Shown: positions 52,884-61,341 of the stretch, piece after piece
Layout of the letters: every line of letters starts with the position of its first letter
Position numbering within the stretch: the stretch's first letter is position 1
From: Thermus brockianus
Lineage (GTDB): Bacteria > Deinococcota > Deinococci > Deinococcales > Thermaceae
Direction of reading: 5' to 3'
NCBI RefSeq assembly: GCF_021462505.1
Contig: NZ_JAKEDV010000004.1
Coordinates: forward strand, 1 to 64,000
DNA: 64,000 nt
Notes under the pieces: model-generated
Seen by the model: the letters and a program-made list of their open reading frames with translations, nothing else
Databases searched by the model: none
What the model was told of the DNA's origin: nothing
Made by a program: the position numbers and the translations under genes

Positions 52884-53950
52884 CCCTCCAGGAAGCGGCC
52901 TTCGGAAAGAAGAGGCTTGCCGTCCAGAAGGAGTTTGCCTTCCTTCAGGGAAAGCACCAGGTCCCAGTGGAGGGCGCTTTGGTTCTTCCCGCCCGTTTCC
53001 GGGTAGCTTTGGCCCAAGGCCAGGTGGACCGTGCCCCCCATCTTCTCGTCCAAGAGGATGAGGCCCGTGGGCCGGGTGAGGCCGAAGTTGGTGCCGATCC
53101 CCACCTCCCCAAGCCGCCTGGCCCCCTCGTCCGTGTCCAGGGCGCGGAGCAGGTAGTCCTCCCCCACCGCCGCCCGGGCCTCCACCACCCGCCCCTCCTC
53201 AAAGCGGAGGTAGACCCCTTCCACCCGCCTGCCCCCCACGAAAGCGGGGAGGTTGAAGCGCACCTCCCCTTGGGCGCTATCCTCCACCGGGCCCGTGAAG
53301 ACCTCCCCCGAGGGCATGTTCCGCTTCCCGTCGGAGTTCACCCACACCCTCCCCGCCACGGAAAGGGTAAGGTCCGTGCCCGGGGCCAGGATGCGGAGCT
53401 CTTTCCCCTGGGAAAGCCTCCGGATGAGGGCCTCCTGGAAGCGGGAAAGGGCTTTCCAGGCGGCGATGGGGTCCTCCTGGTCCAGGAAAAGCGCCCTTTC
53501 CAGGTAAGCCCTAAACGCCTCCGTGCCCATCCCCGCCCCCACGGCGTAGCCCACGGTGGGGTAGAGGGTGAGGGTCCAGCGCTTCCTCAGGCGCATCTCC
53601 TGCAAGGGCCGCCAGGCCCGCCTTTGGCGCAAAGCAAGCTCGGGGTCCAAGCCGGCCCCCTCCAGGGGGTTTTCCGCCGAAAGGACCCGCAAGAACTTGT
53701 CCGCCTTCTCGTAGAGGGCCCATTCGGCCTCGGGGATCCTCTCCAGCCACGCTCCCCCATGGAGGAGGAAGTCCCGCTCCTCCCCGGGGTAGGCCAGGCG
53801 GAAAAGGGGGTAGGCCCCCCGGGCGAGGAGGGCCCGCTTCAGGTGGGGGATGAGGGGAAGGGCCGGGGTTTCCGCCTCCACCAGGACGGTCTCGCCGGGG
53901 CCCGCCTCGAGGCAGTACCCGGCCAAAAGCTCGGCAAAACGCGCCTCCAC
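52880..53950 (-). CDS. M29-family aminopeptidase
   Basis: The 356-residue protein has the M29 metal site: GKRNMPSGEVFTGPVEDSA (Glu), GEVGIGTN (Glu), VHLALG..YPETGGKNQS and ALHWDLV (His, Asp). It is shorter than aminopeptidase T (about 408 residues) as I remember it, so it may be a different subgroup. GTG start is 6 nt after TATGAT, a leaderless start. Confidence 0.9.
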   Translation of the reverse strand: MEARFAELLAGYCLEAGPGETVLVEAETPALPLIPHLKRALLARGAYPLFRLAYPGEERDFLLHGGAWLERIPEAEWALYEKADKFLRVLSAENPLEGAGLDPELALRQRRAWRPLQEMRLRKRWTLTLYPTVGYAVGAGMGTEAFRAYLERALFLDQEDPIAAWKALSRFQEALIRRLSQGKELRILAPGTDLTLSVAGRVWVNSDGKRNMPSGEVFTGPVEDSAQGEVRFNLPAFVGGRRVEGVYLRFEEGRVVEARAAVGEDYLLRALDTDEGARRLGEVGIGTNFGLTRPTGLILLDEKMGGTVHLALGQSYPETGGKNQSALHWDLVLSLKEGKLLLDGKPLLSEGRFLEG

Positions 53951-53955
53951 CCTGC

Positions 53956-53962
53956 TATCATA
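53956..53962. promoter_or_regulatory. overlapping divergent -10 boxes, aminopeptidase and PSBD protein
   Basis: TATCATA reads TATCAT on the plus strand (9 nt before ATG 53971) and TATGAT on the minus strand (6 nt before GTG 53950). One heptamer appears to serve both genes. Confidence 0.55.
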
Positions 53963-53970
53963 GGGCCAAG

Positions 53971-55116
53971 ATGGAAGAACCCAAGATCACGCCCCTGGCA
54001 AGGCGGCTCGCCGAGGAAAACGGCATTGACTGGCGCCGCCTTCAAGGCACGGGCCCCGAGGGCACCATCGTGGAGCGGGATATCCTGGCCTTTTTGGCCA
54101 AGGTGATGGCGGGAGAGGTGGACCTGCCCCCCATGCCGGAGGAGCCGCCCCCCGTCTTGCCGGAGGAAGACCTAAGGCGGGCCCAGGAGGCCCTGGGGAA
54201 GGAGGGGGTGGACCTCTCGGAGCTCCTCCCCGAGCCCCCCAAAACCCCCACGGTGCAGTTGGAAGAGTTGGAAGAGGAGGCCCTAGACTTGGAGCCGGTC
54301 CTGGAGGAGATGGACCTGGAGCTAGACCTGGAGGACGAGGTCCTTCTGGCAGAGGAGCCCCCGCCCCCGGTTCCCGAAGAGGACCTGGCCCCCCTCCCGG
54401 AGGAGGCCCTAGAACCCCCTACGCCAAGCCCCCTGGACGAGGAATTGGAAGCCCTCCTGGCCGAGGAGCCCTCCCCGGCGGGGCCGGCGGAAACCACCCC
54501 GGTGGAGGAGCTCGCCGCCCTCCTCGCCGAGGAAGAGCCCCTTCCCGAAACGCTTTTGGCGGAGGAGGACTTCCTGGCCGAGGAAACCACCCCGCCTCCC
54601 CCCGAGCCCACGCCCGCACCCCCTCCCCTAACCCCCATCCCCACCCCAACCCCCGGCGTGGCCGCCCCAATGGCCCCCACCCCGGCAACGCCCACCCTCC
54701 TCAAGGTCTACCGCCGCCGGTTTGACCCCGCCCCCCTAAAGGGAGCCCTCGAGGCCTTCGCCCGCATCCACGGGGTACCCCAAAACCCCTTGCCCTTCCT
54801 CCTTAGGGGTGCGGAAAGGGCCTTGGCGGAGCTGGAACTTCCCTTGCGGGCCCTGCGGGGCCATGCGGAGGGGGAAAGGGTCTATGGCGTGAAGCCCCTA
54901 GGCGGCTTCCTCGCCCTTTTCCGCCAGGAAGGGGGCGAAGAGGGGGAGGGCCTCCTCTGCTTCGCCGGGGAAGAGGAGGTCCACACGGGCCGCCCAAGCC
55001 TTTTCCTCTCCCCGGAAGGGGTCCTCGCCGCCTCGGGCCTGGAAGCCCCCGTGGCCCGGAAGCTTTTGGAAAGGGTGGCCCTTTACCTGGAAAACCCCGT
55101 GCTCCTCTTGGCCTAA
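53971..55116 (+). CDS. E3-binding-domain protein with degenerate E2 acyltransferase-like C-terminus
   Basis: The 381-residue protein has a peripheral subunit-binding domain at residues ~5-43 (ITPLARRLAEENGIDWRRLQ, GTGPEGTIVERDI). A ~190-residue acidic, Pro-rich linker follows (repeated LAEE, PEEAL), then a C-terminal domain (~245-381) patterned on E2: FDPAPLKGALEAFARIHGVPQ, LPFLLRGAERALAELELP, and ARKLLERVALYLENPVLLL. No lipoyl domain is present, and the E2 catalytic DHRxxDG is missing (LAASGLEAPV instead). No E1, E2 or E3 genes adjoin. Confidence 0.82.
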   Translation: MEEPKITPLARRLAEENGIDWRRLQGTGPEGTIVERDILAFLAKVMAGEVDLPPMPEEPPPVLPEEDLRRAQEALGKEGVDLSELLPEPPKTPTVQLEELEEEALDLEPVLEEMDLELDLEDEVLLAEEPPPPVPEEDLAPLPEEALEPPTPSPLDEELEALLAEEPSPAGPAETTPVEELAALLAEEEPLPETLLAEEDFLAEETTPPPPEPTPAPPPLTPIPTPTPGVAAPMAPTPATPTLLKVYRRRFDPAPLKGALEAFARIHGVPQNPLPFLLRGAERALAELELPLRALRGHAEGERVYGVKPLGGFLALFRQEGGEEGEGLLCFAGEEEVHTGRPSLFLSPEGVLAASGLEAPVARKLLERVALYLENPVLLLA

Positions 55117-55119
55117 AAC

Positions 55120-55148
55120 GCCTGCCCCGGGGAAACCCCGGGGCAGGC
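55120..55148. terminator. strong hairpin between PSBD gene and pntB
   Basis: GCCTGCCCCGGGG pairs with CCCCGGGGCAGGC over AAA, a perfect 13-bp stem followed on the plus strand by TCTTCT. It lies between two convergent genes and may terminate both. Confidence 0.8.
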
Positions 55149-55158
55149 TCTTCTGGCG

Positions 55159-56511
55159 CTAGAGCTTCTTCAGGGCCTGGGTGAGCTGGGTCAGAACCTG
55201 TTGGGCGTCCCCGTAGAGCATGCGGGTGTTGTCGGCGTAGAAGAGCTCGTTTTCCACCCCGGCGAAGCCCTTCCCCTGCCCCCGCTTGATGACGATGACG
55301 TTCTTGGCCTTGTCCACGTCCAGGATGGGCATGCCGTAGAGGGGGCTCCCCGGACGGCGAGCGGCGGGGTTCACCACGTCGTTGGCCCCGATGACCACCG
55401 CCACGTCCACGGTGGGGAACTCGGGGTTGATCTCCTCCAGGTCCTTGAGCTTGTCGTAGTCCACCCCCGCCTCCGCCAGGAGGACGTTCATGTGCCCCGG
55501 CATCCGGCCCGCCACGGGGTGAATGGCGAACTTCACCTCCACGCCCCGGCTTTCCAAGAGGTCGGCGAGCTCCTTCACCTTGTGCTGGGCCTGGGAGAGG
55601 GCCATGCCGTACCCGGGCACGAAGACCACCTTGTTGGCGTAGGCCAGCATCACGGCGGCGTCCTCCACGTCAATGGGCTTCAGGCTCCCCTTGACTTCCC
55701 CCGCCTCCTGCTCCACGCCAAAGCCGCCCACCAGGACGCTCCACACCGAGCGGTTCATGGCCCGGGCCATGAGCACGGTGAGGAGAGTACCCGCCGCCCC
55801 CACCAGGGTGCCGGCCACCATGAGGGCCGGGTTCCCCACGGCGAAGCCCTCAAAGCCCACGGCCATACCGGTAAAGGCGTTGTAGAAGGAGATGGCCACG
55901 GGCATGTCCCCGCCGCCGATGGGAAGCGTCATGAGCACGCCAAAAAGGAGGGCGAGGAGGAAGAAGAGGACGATGCTAAGGGTGGGGTCGTTCCAAAGGA
56001 GGGAGAAGCCCAAGACCACCGTGACCAGAAGGACCAGGGCGTTCACCACCTTCTGCCCCGGGAAGAGGATGGGGCGGCTTCGCATGAGGCCCTGGAGCTT
56101 GGCGAAGGCGATGAGGCTCCCCGTGAAGGCCACCGAGCCGATGAGCCCGCCCAGGATGGCCAGGGCCATGAGCCCAGGGTTCTCAAAGGCCCCCTTCAGG
56201 AGCTCCACCGCGGCGATGGTGGCGGCGGCACCCCCGCCCATGCCGTTGTAAATGGCCACCATCTGGGGCATGTCCGTCATGGCCACCTTCACCGCCGCCC
56301 ACCAGGCCACCACCGAGCCCAGCGCCAAGGCCAGGAGCATGAGGCCGAAGTTCCCCATCTCCGGCCAGAAGAAGGTGGCCAAAACGGCCAGCACCATGCC
56401 CCAGCCCGCCCAGACGATGCCGCTTTTGGCGGTGGTGGGGTGGGCCATGCGCTTCAGGCCCACGATGAAGAGGATGGCCACCACGAAGTACGCTGCCTGG
56501 ATGAGGTCCAT
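55159..56511 (-). CDS. pntB: NAD(P) transhydrogenase subunit beta
   Basis: The 450-residue protein has about nine membrane helices (proton channel dII) followed by the NADP(H)-binding dIII domain: VPGYGMALSQAQHKVKELAD, HPVAGRMPGHMNVLLAEAG, VVIGANDVVNPAARRPGSPL, MPILDVDKAKNVIVIKRG. It couples hydride transfer between NADH and NADP+ to proton flux. It overlaps pntA2 by 1 bp and is the last gene of the operon. Confidence 0.97.
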   Translation of the reverse strand: MDLIQAAYFVVAILFIVGLKRMAHPTTAKSGIVWAGWGMVLAVLATFFWPEMGNFGLMLLALALGSVVAWWAAVKVAMTDMPQMVAIYNGMGGGAAATIAAVELLKGAFENPGLMALAILGGLIGSVAFTGSLIAFAKLQGLMRSRPILFPGQKVVNALVLLVTVVLGFSLLWNDPTLSIVLFFLLALLFGVLMTLPIGGGDMPVAISFYNAFTGMAVGFEGFAVGNPALMVAGTLVGAAGTLLTVLMARAMNRSVWSVLVGGFGVEQEAGEVKGSLKPIDVEDAAVMLAYANKVVFVPGYGMALSQAQHKVKELADLLESRGVEVKFAIHPVAGRMPGHMNVLLAEAGVDYDKLKDLEEINPEFPTVDVAVVIGANDVVNPAARRPGSPLYGMPILDVDKAKNVIVIKRGQGKGFAGVENELFYADNTRMLYGDAQQVLTQLTQALKKL

Positions 56512-56813
56512 TACTGACCACCCCCCTTGCCGGGCTTTTTCTCAAACATCTCCAGCATACGCACGGTGACGGCGTACCCCCCGGCGGCGTTGGCTGCCCC
56601 TAGGACCACGCCCAGGAAACCGATGAGCTTTTCCAAGCCGGTTTCCGCATGCCCCAGGACCACCATGGCCCCCACCACCACCACCCCGTGGATGAAGTTG
56701 GACCCGGACATGAGGGGGGTGTGGAGGATCACCGGAACCCGGGTGATGAGCTCGTAGCCCAAGAAGGCCGTGAGCACGAAGATGTAAAGGGCCGACCAGA
56801 AGCCGAACTCCAT
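56511..56813 (-). CDS. pntA2: NAD(P) transhydrogenase subunit alpha, membrane part
   Basis: The 100-residue protein has three membrane helices (ALYIFVLTAFLGYELITRVP; HGVVVVGAMVVLG; IGFLGVVLGAANAAGGYAV) with a GSNFIHG loop, the usual short alpha-2 subunit of split transhydrogenases such as that of T. thermophilus. ATG 56813 overlaps the pntA1 stop (TGATG). Confidence 0.93.
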   Translation of the reverse strand: MEFGFWSALYIFVLTAFLGYELITRVPVILHTPLMSGSNFIHGVVVVGAMVVLGHAETGLEKLIGFLGVVLGAANAAGGYAVTVRMLEMFEKKPGKGGGQ

Positions 56814-57940
56814 CACGCACCTCCCAGAAGGGCCTTGGTGGGCCCGTGCAGGATCTCCCCTTCCCTCATCAGAAGCGCTCCTTGGATGATCTCGTCCTCC
56901 CACTTGGGGGCGAACTCGCCCTTTTCAATAAGGAGGCTGGAGAGGTTGAGGAGGTTCTTGGCGTACATCTCCGAAGCGTGCACGGAAAGCTCGCTCGGGA
57001 GGTTCAAGGGGCCATAGATCCGCACCCCCTTCACCTCCACCACCTCCCCCGGCTTGGTGAGGACGCAGTTGCCCCCGCTCTCGGCCGCCAGGTCCACCAC
57101 CACGGTGCCGGGCTTGAGCCTTTCCATCATGTCCTCGGTGAGGAGGATGGGGGCGCGGCGGCCCGGCACCTGGGCGGTGGTGATGAGGACGTCCATGCCC
57201 GCCACGTGCTCCCGCAAGGCCTCGTGCTGGATGCGCTTCTCCTCCTCGGTGAGCTCCCGGGCGTAGCCGCCCTCCCCCTCGGCGCTAATGGGAAGCTCAA
57301 TGGGCTTGGCCCCCAAGGAGACCGCCTGCTCCACCGCCGCCTTGCGCACGTCGTAGGCGAAGACCTGGGCGCCCAAACGCTTGGCGGTGGCGATGGCCAT
57401 GAGCCCCGCCACCCCCACCCCCATGACCATCACCTTGGCCGGGCGGATGGTGCCCGCCGCCGTGGTGAGCATGGGGAAGAAGCGGGGAGAAAGCCGAGCT
57501 GCGTGGACCGCCGCCAGGTAGCCCGCCACCGTGGCCTGGCTGGAGAGGGCGTCCATGCTCTGGGCCCGGGTGATGCGGGGGATGAGCTCCATGGCGATCA
57601 CCGTGGCCTTTTTGGCGGCAAGCGCCCGCACCAGCTCGGGGTTCTTGTGGGCCTGGACAAAGCCCACCACAATCGCCCCAGGCTCCAGCGCCCCGATGAG
57701 GTCTTCCGGGGGCGGCTGAACGGTGAAGAGGAGGTTGGCGCCCTTTAAGAGCTCGCCTCGCTCCACCACCTCCGCCCCCGCCTCTTGGTAAGCGGCGTCC
57801 GGGTAATAGGCGCCTTCCCCGGCGCCCCGTTCCACCCGCACCCGGGCGCCCCCCTTGACCAGGCGGGCCACCACCTCGGGCACCAGGGCTACCCTTCGCT
57901 CTCCCGGAGCCCGTTCCTTGGGAACCGCTACGGTCACCAT
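56813..57940 (-). CDS. pntA1: NAD(P) transhydrogenase subunit alpha, NAD-binding part
   Basis: The 375-residue protein has the dI NAD(H)-binding fold related to alanine dehydrogenase: VAVPKERAPGERRVALVPEV, PRITRAQSMDALSSQATVAGY, VMGVGVAGLMAIATAKRLGA, and AESGGNCVLTKPGEVV. AAGGAGGT lies upstream of the ATG, and TATACT with a hemA-like operator lies beyond. Length equals the alpha-1 subunit of T. thermophilus as I remember it. Confidence 0.96.
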   Translation of the reverse strand: MVTVAVPKERAPGERRVALVPEVVARLVKGGARVRVERGAGEGAYYPDAAYQEAGAEVVERGELLKGANLLFTVQPPPEDLIGALEPGAIVVGFVQAHKNPELVRALAAKKATVIAMELIPRITRAQSMDALSSQATVAGYLAAVHAARLSPRFFPMLTTAAGTIRPAKVMVMGVGVAGLMAIATAKRLGAQVFAYDVRKAAVEQAVSLGAKPIELPISAEGEGGYARELTEEEKRIQHEALREHVAGMDVLITTAQVPGRRAPILLTEDMMERLKPGTVVVDLAAESGGNCVLTKPGEVVEVKGVRIYGPLNLPSELSVHASEMYAKNLLNLSSLLIEKGEFAPKWEDEIIQGALLMREGEILHGPTKALLGGA

Positions 57941-57958
57941 AGGACCTCCTTCGGGGGA

Positions 57959-57990
57959 AGTATACCAGCACGGGTAAGGACGCCTGTCCC
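57959..57990 (-). promoter_or_regulatory. pntA promoter with hemA-like palindromic element
   Basis: TATACT (57959-57964) lies 7 nt from GGGTAAGGACGCCTGTCCC (plus strand, 57972-57990), which differs from the hemA element at only two of 19 positions. Core arms are GGAC/GTCC. The rest of the 174-bp gap before the next gene shows no other clear signal. Confidence 0.6.
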
Positions 57991-58114
57991 AAGCGGAGGC
58001 CCCCCTTTACACCACCCCAAAAAAGGGTCTACACCGCCCAAACCCGCGGCCAAAACACCCCGCAAGAGGGAAAACCCCTTCGCAAGAACCCCGCTTCCGT
58101 GGAAGAATACCGGC

Positions 58115-59002
58115 ATGCGCCCCTCGAGGCCCCAAATCCTCGCCGTCCTCCTCCTGGGCATCCTGGCCATCAGCTTCGGCAGCATCCTGGTGCGCCTGAG
58201 CCTCGAGGCCTCGGGGGACCGAAGCCTCGCCTTCAGCCTGGTGATGAGCGCCGGGCGCCTGGGCCTCGCCGCCCTCCTCCTCGCCCCAGGGTGGTTTAAG
58301 CCCCTCTCCTCCCGCAAGGGCCTTCCCTTCGCCGTGGCCGCCGGGGTCTTCTTGGCCCTCCACTTCGCCTTCTGGATCACTTCGCTTTCCTACACCTCCG
58401 TGGCCGCCAGCACCGCTTTGGTCACCACCAACCCCGTCTGGGTCACCCTCTTCGGCTGGCTTTTCTTTGGGGAAAAGCCCTCCGGCACCACCCTCCTCGG
58501 GGTGGCCGTGGCCCTCGTGGGGGGGCTATGCATCGGGCTTGGGGATGCGGAGGGAGGAGGAGGGAAAAACCCCCTCCTCGGGGACCTCTTGGCGGTCTTG
58601 GGGGCGGTGACGGTTTCCTTTTACTTCCTCCTGGGTCGGGAAGCCCAAAGGCGGGGGCTCTCCACCCTGGAATACATCCGGGTCGCCTACACCACGGCGG
58701 CTTTGGTCCTCCTTCCCCTCCCCTACCTCTTCGGGGGCGGGTACGGGGGGTACCCCCTGGCCGTCTACGGCTACCTCCTCCTCATGGCCCTCCTCCCGCA
58801 ACTCGTGGGGCACACCAGCTTCAACTGGGCCACGCGGCACATCCCCCCGGTTCTCGTCACCCTGGCCATCCTCTTTGAGCCGGTGGGGGCAAGCCTCCTC
58901 GCCTTCCTGCTCTTCGGGGAGCTCCCTGGGCTACCTGTGCTCCTTGGGGCCTTGGTCCTTCTCCTCGGCGTGGGCCTCGCCGTGGTGGGAGGTAGGCGGT
59001 GA
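58115..59002 (+). CDS. EamA/DMT-family transporter, first of a pair
   Basis: The 295-residue protein has ten predicted membrane helices in two EamA repeats. Its second-repeat signature is LVTTNPVWVTLFGWLFFGEK-like in the first half and LFEPVGASLLAFLLFGELP in the second. Substrate unknown; the family exports metabolites or drugs. ATG 58115 is chosen because the upstream reading is antisense to pntA1. Overlaps the next transporter by 4 bp. Confidence 0.9.
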   Translation: MRPSRPQILAVLLLGILAISFGSILVRLSLEASGDRSLAFSLVMSAGRLGLAALLLAPGWFKPLSSRKGLPFAVAAGVFLALHFAFWITSLSYTSVAASTALVTTNPVWVTLFGWLFFGEKPSGTTLLGVAVALVGGLCIGLGDAEGGGGKNPLLGDLLAVLGAVTVSFYFLLGREAQRRGLSTLEYIRVAYTTAALVLLPLPYLFGGGYGGYPLAVYGYLLLMALLPQLVGHTSFNWATRHIPPVLVTLAILFEPVGASLLAFLLFGELPGLPVLLGALVLLLGVGLAVVGGRR

Positions 59003-59811
59003 TTTTCGTGGTCTTGGCCGCCCTCCTTTGGGGCCTGGGGGGCGCCTTGGCCGGGCGGTTCATGGAGGGTATCCCCCCAGGGCTCCTCATCCCCTTGCGC
59101 TTTCTCCTAAGCTTTCTCCTCCTCCTTCCCCTCGTCCTCCGCTACCCCCCAAGGCCCGAGGAAAGGCGCCGCCTCCTGGGCGTGGGGTTCGCCCTTTCCG
59201 GGGCCCAGGCCTTTTACTACCTGGCCATCCACGCCACCACCGTGGCCACGGGGATCTTCCTCCAGTACCTGGCCCCCGCCCTCCTCACCCTTTACGCCCT
59301 CCTGTGCCGGGAAAGGCTTCCCGCCCGGGCCCTTTTTGGGGTAGCCCTGGCCCTCCTCGGGGCCTACATCCTGGTGGCCGGGGGAGAGGGGCTAGAGGGT
59401 AGCCCCGTGGGCGTGGCCTTTGGCCTTCTTGCCGCCCTTTCCTTCGCCCTCTACGCCGCCACCTCCCAGGGGCTCAAGACCCCACCCCTGGTGAGCCTGG
59501 GGGTGGCCACGGGGGTGGGAAGCCTCCTCGCCCTTCCTGCGCTCTTCCTCAACCTGCCCGGGCTCCTTTCCTTGGGCCTCGAGGACTGGGGCGGGGTGGC
59601 CTACCTGGTGCTCTTCGGGACCCTCCTCCCCTTCGCCCTCTTCCTGCAGGGCGTGCGGGTGGTCCCCGCCCGGGAGGCCACGCTCCTCGCCATGCTGGAA
59701 CCCGTGGCCGGGGCCCTCTTCGCCTGGCCCTTAGCGGGCGAGCCCTTACGGCCGGAGGCGCTTTTGGGGGGTGGCCTCATCCTTTTGGGGGTAGCCTTAA
59801 ACCGGAGGTGA
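58999..59811 (+). CDS. EamA/DMT-family transporter, second of a pair
   Basis: The 270-residue protein has two EamA repeats with ten helices (IFVVLAALLWGLGGALAGRF; LAPALLTLYALLCRERLP; MLEPVAGALFAWPLAGEPL). GTG start overlaps the previous stop as GTGA, so the two are translated together and might act as a heteromer, which is inferred. Confidence 0.9.
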   Translation: MIFVVLAALLWGLGGALAGRFMEGIPPGLLIPLRFLLSFLLLLPLVLRYPPRPEERRRLLGVGFALSGAQAFYYLAIHATTVATGIFLQYLAPALLTLYALLCRERLPARALFGVALALLGAYILVAGGEGLEGSPVGVAFGLLAALSFALYAATSQGLKTPPLVSLGVATGVGSLLALPALFLNLPGLLSLGLEDWGGVAYLVLFGTLLPFALFLQGVRVVPAREATLLAMLEPVAGALFAWPLAGEPLRPEALLGGGLILLGVALNRR

Positions 59812-59812
59812 T

Positions 59813-60952
59813 ATGGCTCTACGGGTGTTTTTTCTCTTCACCTTGGGCTACTTCCTCTCCTACTTCTACCGCTCGGCCAACGCCGTGCTTTCCAAGGACC
59901 TCTCCCAGGACCTGGGGCTTGGACCGGCGGAGCTCGGCTTCATGACGAGCCTCTTCTACCTGGCCTTCGCCGCCGTGCAACTCCCCTTGGGAGGGTTCTT
60001 GGACCGGATGGGGCCCCGGGTGGTGACCCCGGCCCTCCTCCTGGTGGCGGCTCTGGGGAGCGTGGTCTTCGCCCTGGCGCCGAGCTTTCCCGTCTTGGCC
60101 CTAGGCCGGGCCCTCATCGGGGTGGGCATGGCGGCGGCCCTCATGGGGGCCCTAAAAGCCTTTAGCCTCTGGTTTCCCAAGAACTACGCCACGGTGTCCA
60201 CGCTTCTCGTGGGCCTTGGGGCCACGGGCGGGCTTCTGGCGGCCACGCCCCTGGCCCTCCTCAAGGAGGTGTTGGGCTGGCGGGGGGTCTTCCTCTTGGG
60301 GGCCTTGGGAGTGGTTTTGGTGGCCCTCGCCATCTACCTGGGGGTGCGGAACACCCCCCCGGGCATTGCCTGGCCCAAGGCCGGAGGAGCGGGCGGGCTT
60401 CGGGAGGTCTGGGGGAACGGAAGGCTTCTAAGGGTGGCCTTCCTGGCCCTGGCCTTCGCCGGGAGCTTCCTCGCCCTCCAGACCCTTTGGGCGGGGGCTT
60501 ACGGCTACCACCTGGGGCTTTCGGCGGTGGCGGTGGGCAACCTCCTTTTCCTCTACTCGGGGATGGCGGTCTTGGGGTTTTTGGTTTCCGGATACCTGGC
60601 GGACCGCTTCGGCACGGCAAGGGTACTTTTCCTTTCCGCCTTGGCCTTCGCCCTGGGCCTCCTCCTCCTTCTCCTAAAGCTCCTCGTCCCCGCCTACGCC
60701 CTCCTGGGCTTTTTCGGGGCCTTCAACATCCTCACCCTCACCCAGGCCCGGGAACTGGTGCCAAGCCACCTGGTGGGGCGGGGCACCACCTTGGTGAACC
60801 TCTTCGGCATCGGCGGCACCTTCCTCCTGCAGTGGGGGGTGGGGGTGGTGGTGGGAAGCCTGGGGTACACGTGGGCCTTTGGGGGGCTTCTCCTTTTGCT
60901 CCTTTTGGCCCTGGGGCTTTACCTGCCCCTGCTTCAGAGGTCCTCTGGGTGA
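59813..60952 (+). CDS. major facilitator superfamily transporter
   Basis: The 379-residue protein has twelve predicted helices with the MFS loop LPLGGFLDRMGPRVV (motif A type) and SGYLADRFGTARVLFL in the second half. The last residues (LLQRSSG) run into a transposase remnant on the other strand, so the original C-terminus may have been altered by an insertion. Substrate unknown. Confidence 0.9.
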   Translation: MALRVFFLFTLGYFLSYFYRSANAVLSKDLSQDLGLGPAELGFMTSLFYLAFAAVQLPLGGFLDRMGPRVVTPALLLVAALGSVVFALAPSFPVLALGRALIGVGMAAALMGALKAFSLWFPKNYATVSTLLVGLGATGGLLAATPLALLKEVLGWRGVFLLGALGVVLVALAIYLGVRNTPPGIAWPKAGGAGGLREVWGNGRLLRVAFLALAFAGSFLALQTLWAGAYGYHLGLSAVAVGNLLFLYSGMAVLGFLVSGYLADRFGTARVLFLSALAFALGLLLLLLKLLVPAYALLGFFGAFNILTLTQARELVPSHLVGRGTTLVNLFGIGGTFLLQWGVGVVVGSLGYTWAFGGLLLLLLLALGLYLPLLQRSSG

Positions 60953-61269
60953 AAGAGGGGGCGCTGGAGTTCGGCCACCCGGTCAGGCCAGTCGGGCCGG
61001 ATGGGTGGGAGCTTTGCAGGGAGCAGGAGGAGGGGGGAGAGGGCGTGGAGCCTGCGGTGGAAGCGGCTTGGGGAGGGGATGTGGCTGAAGCGCTTCAGGT
61101 CTTTGGCGAGGGCCAGGGCTTTGTTGTGCTTGCCTCCCCGTTCCATGGCGGCCAAGCTGGCCAGGGTGAGGATGGCGGATGCGGGGGTCTTGGCTTGGGG
61201 GTCATCCCGGTGGCCCAGGGCTTGGAGGGCATCGTCTATGCAGAGGGCCGGTATGATGCGCGAAAGCAT
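60934..61269 (-). pseudogene. truncated transposase remnant
   Basis: The short reading MLSRIIPALCIDDALQALGH continues with TPASAILTLASLAAMERGGK and LKRFSHIPSPSRFHRRLHAL, which resembles the N-terminus of Thermus insertion-sequence transposases as I remember them. After about 110 residues it breaks off in the MFS gene, with no catalytic DDE residues. Upstream lies GGGTTAACAAACCC, perhaps part of an element end. It is a non-functional relic; the family assignment is not certain. Confidence 0.6.
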
Positions 61270-61329
61270 ACCGGCCGCTATGGTTTCAAAGCCGGGGATA
61301 GGTGGCAACTTGGGTTAACAAACCCCTGT

Positions 61330-61335
61330 TAAACT
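61330..61335 (+). promoter_or_regulatory. -10 box TAAACT for comM
   Basis: TAAACT is exactly 6 nt before ATG 61342. The box may derive from the neighbouring insertion-sequence end. Confidence 0.5.
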
Positions 61336-61341
61336 CCTTAC

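Noticed and set aside
55201..56517. 438-codon open frame antisense to pntB, very His/Glu/Gly-rich
   Set aside because: It mirrors pntB codons; long antisense frames are expected in ~70% G+C DNA. No domain or ribosome site supports it.
57785..58114. N-terminal extension of the first EamA transporter
   Set aside because: Overlaps pntA1 on the other strand and the pntA promoter; composition is low-complexity Pro/Arg.
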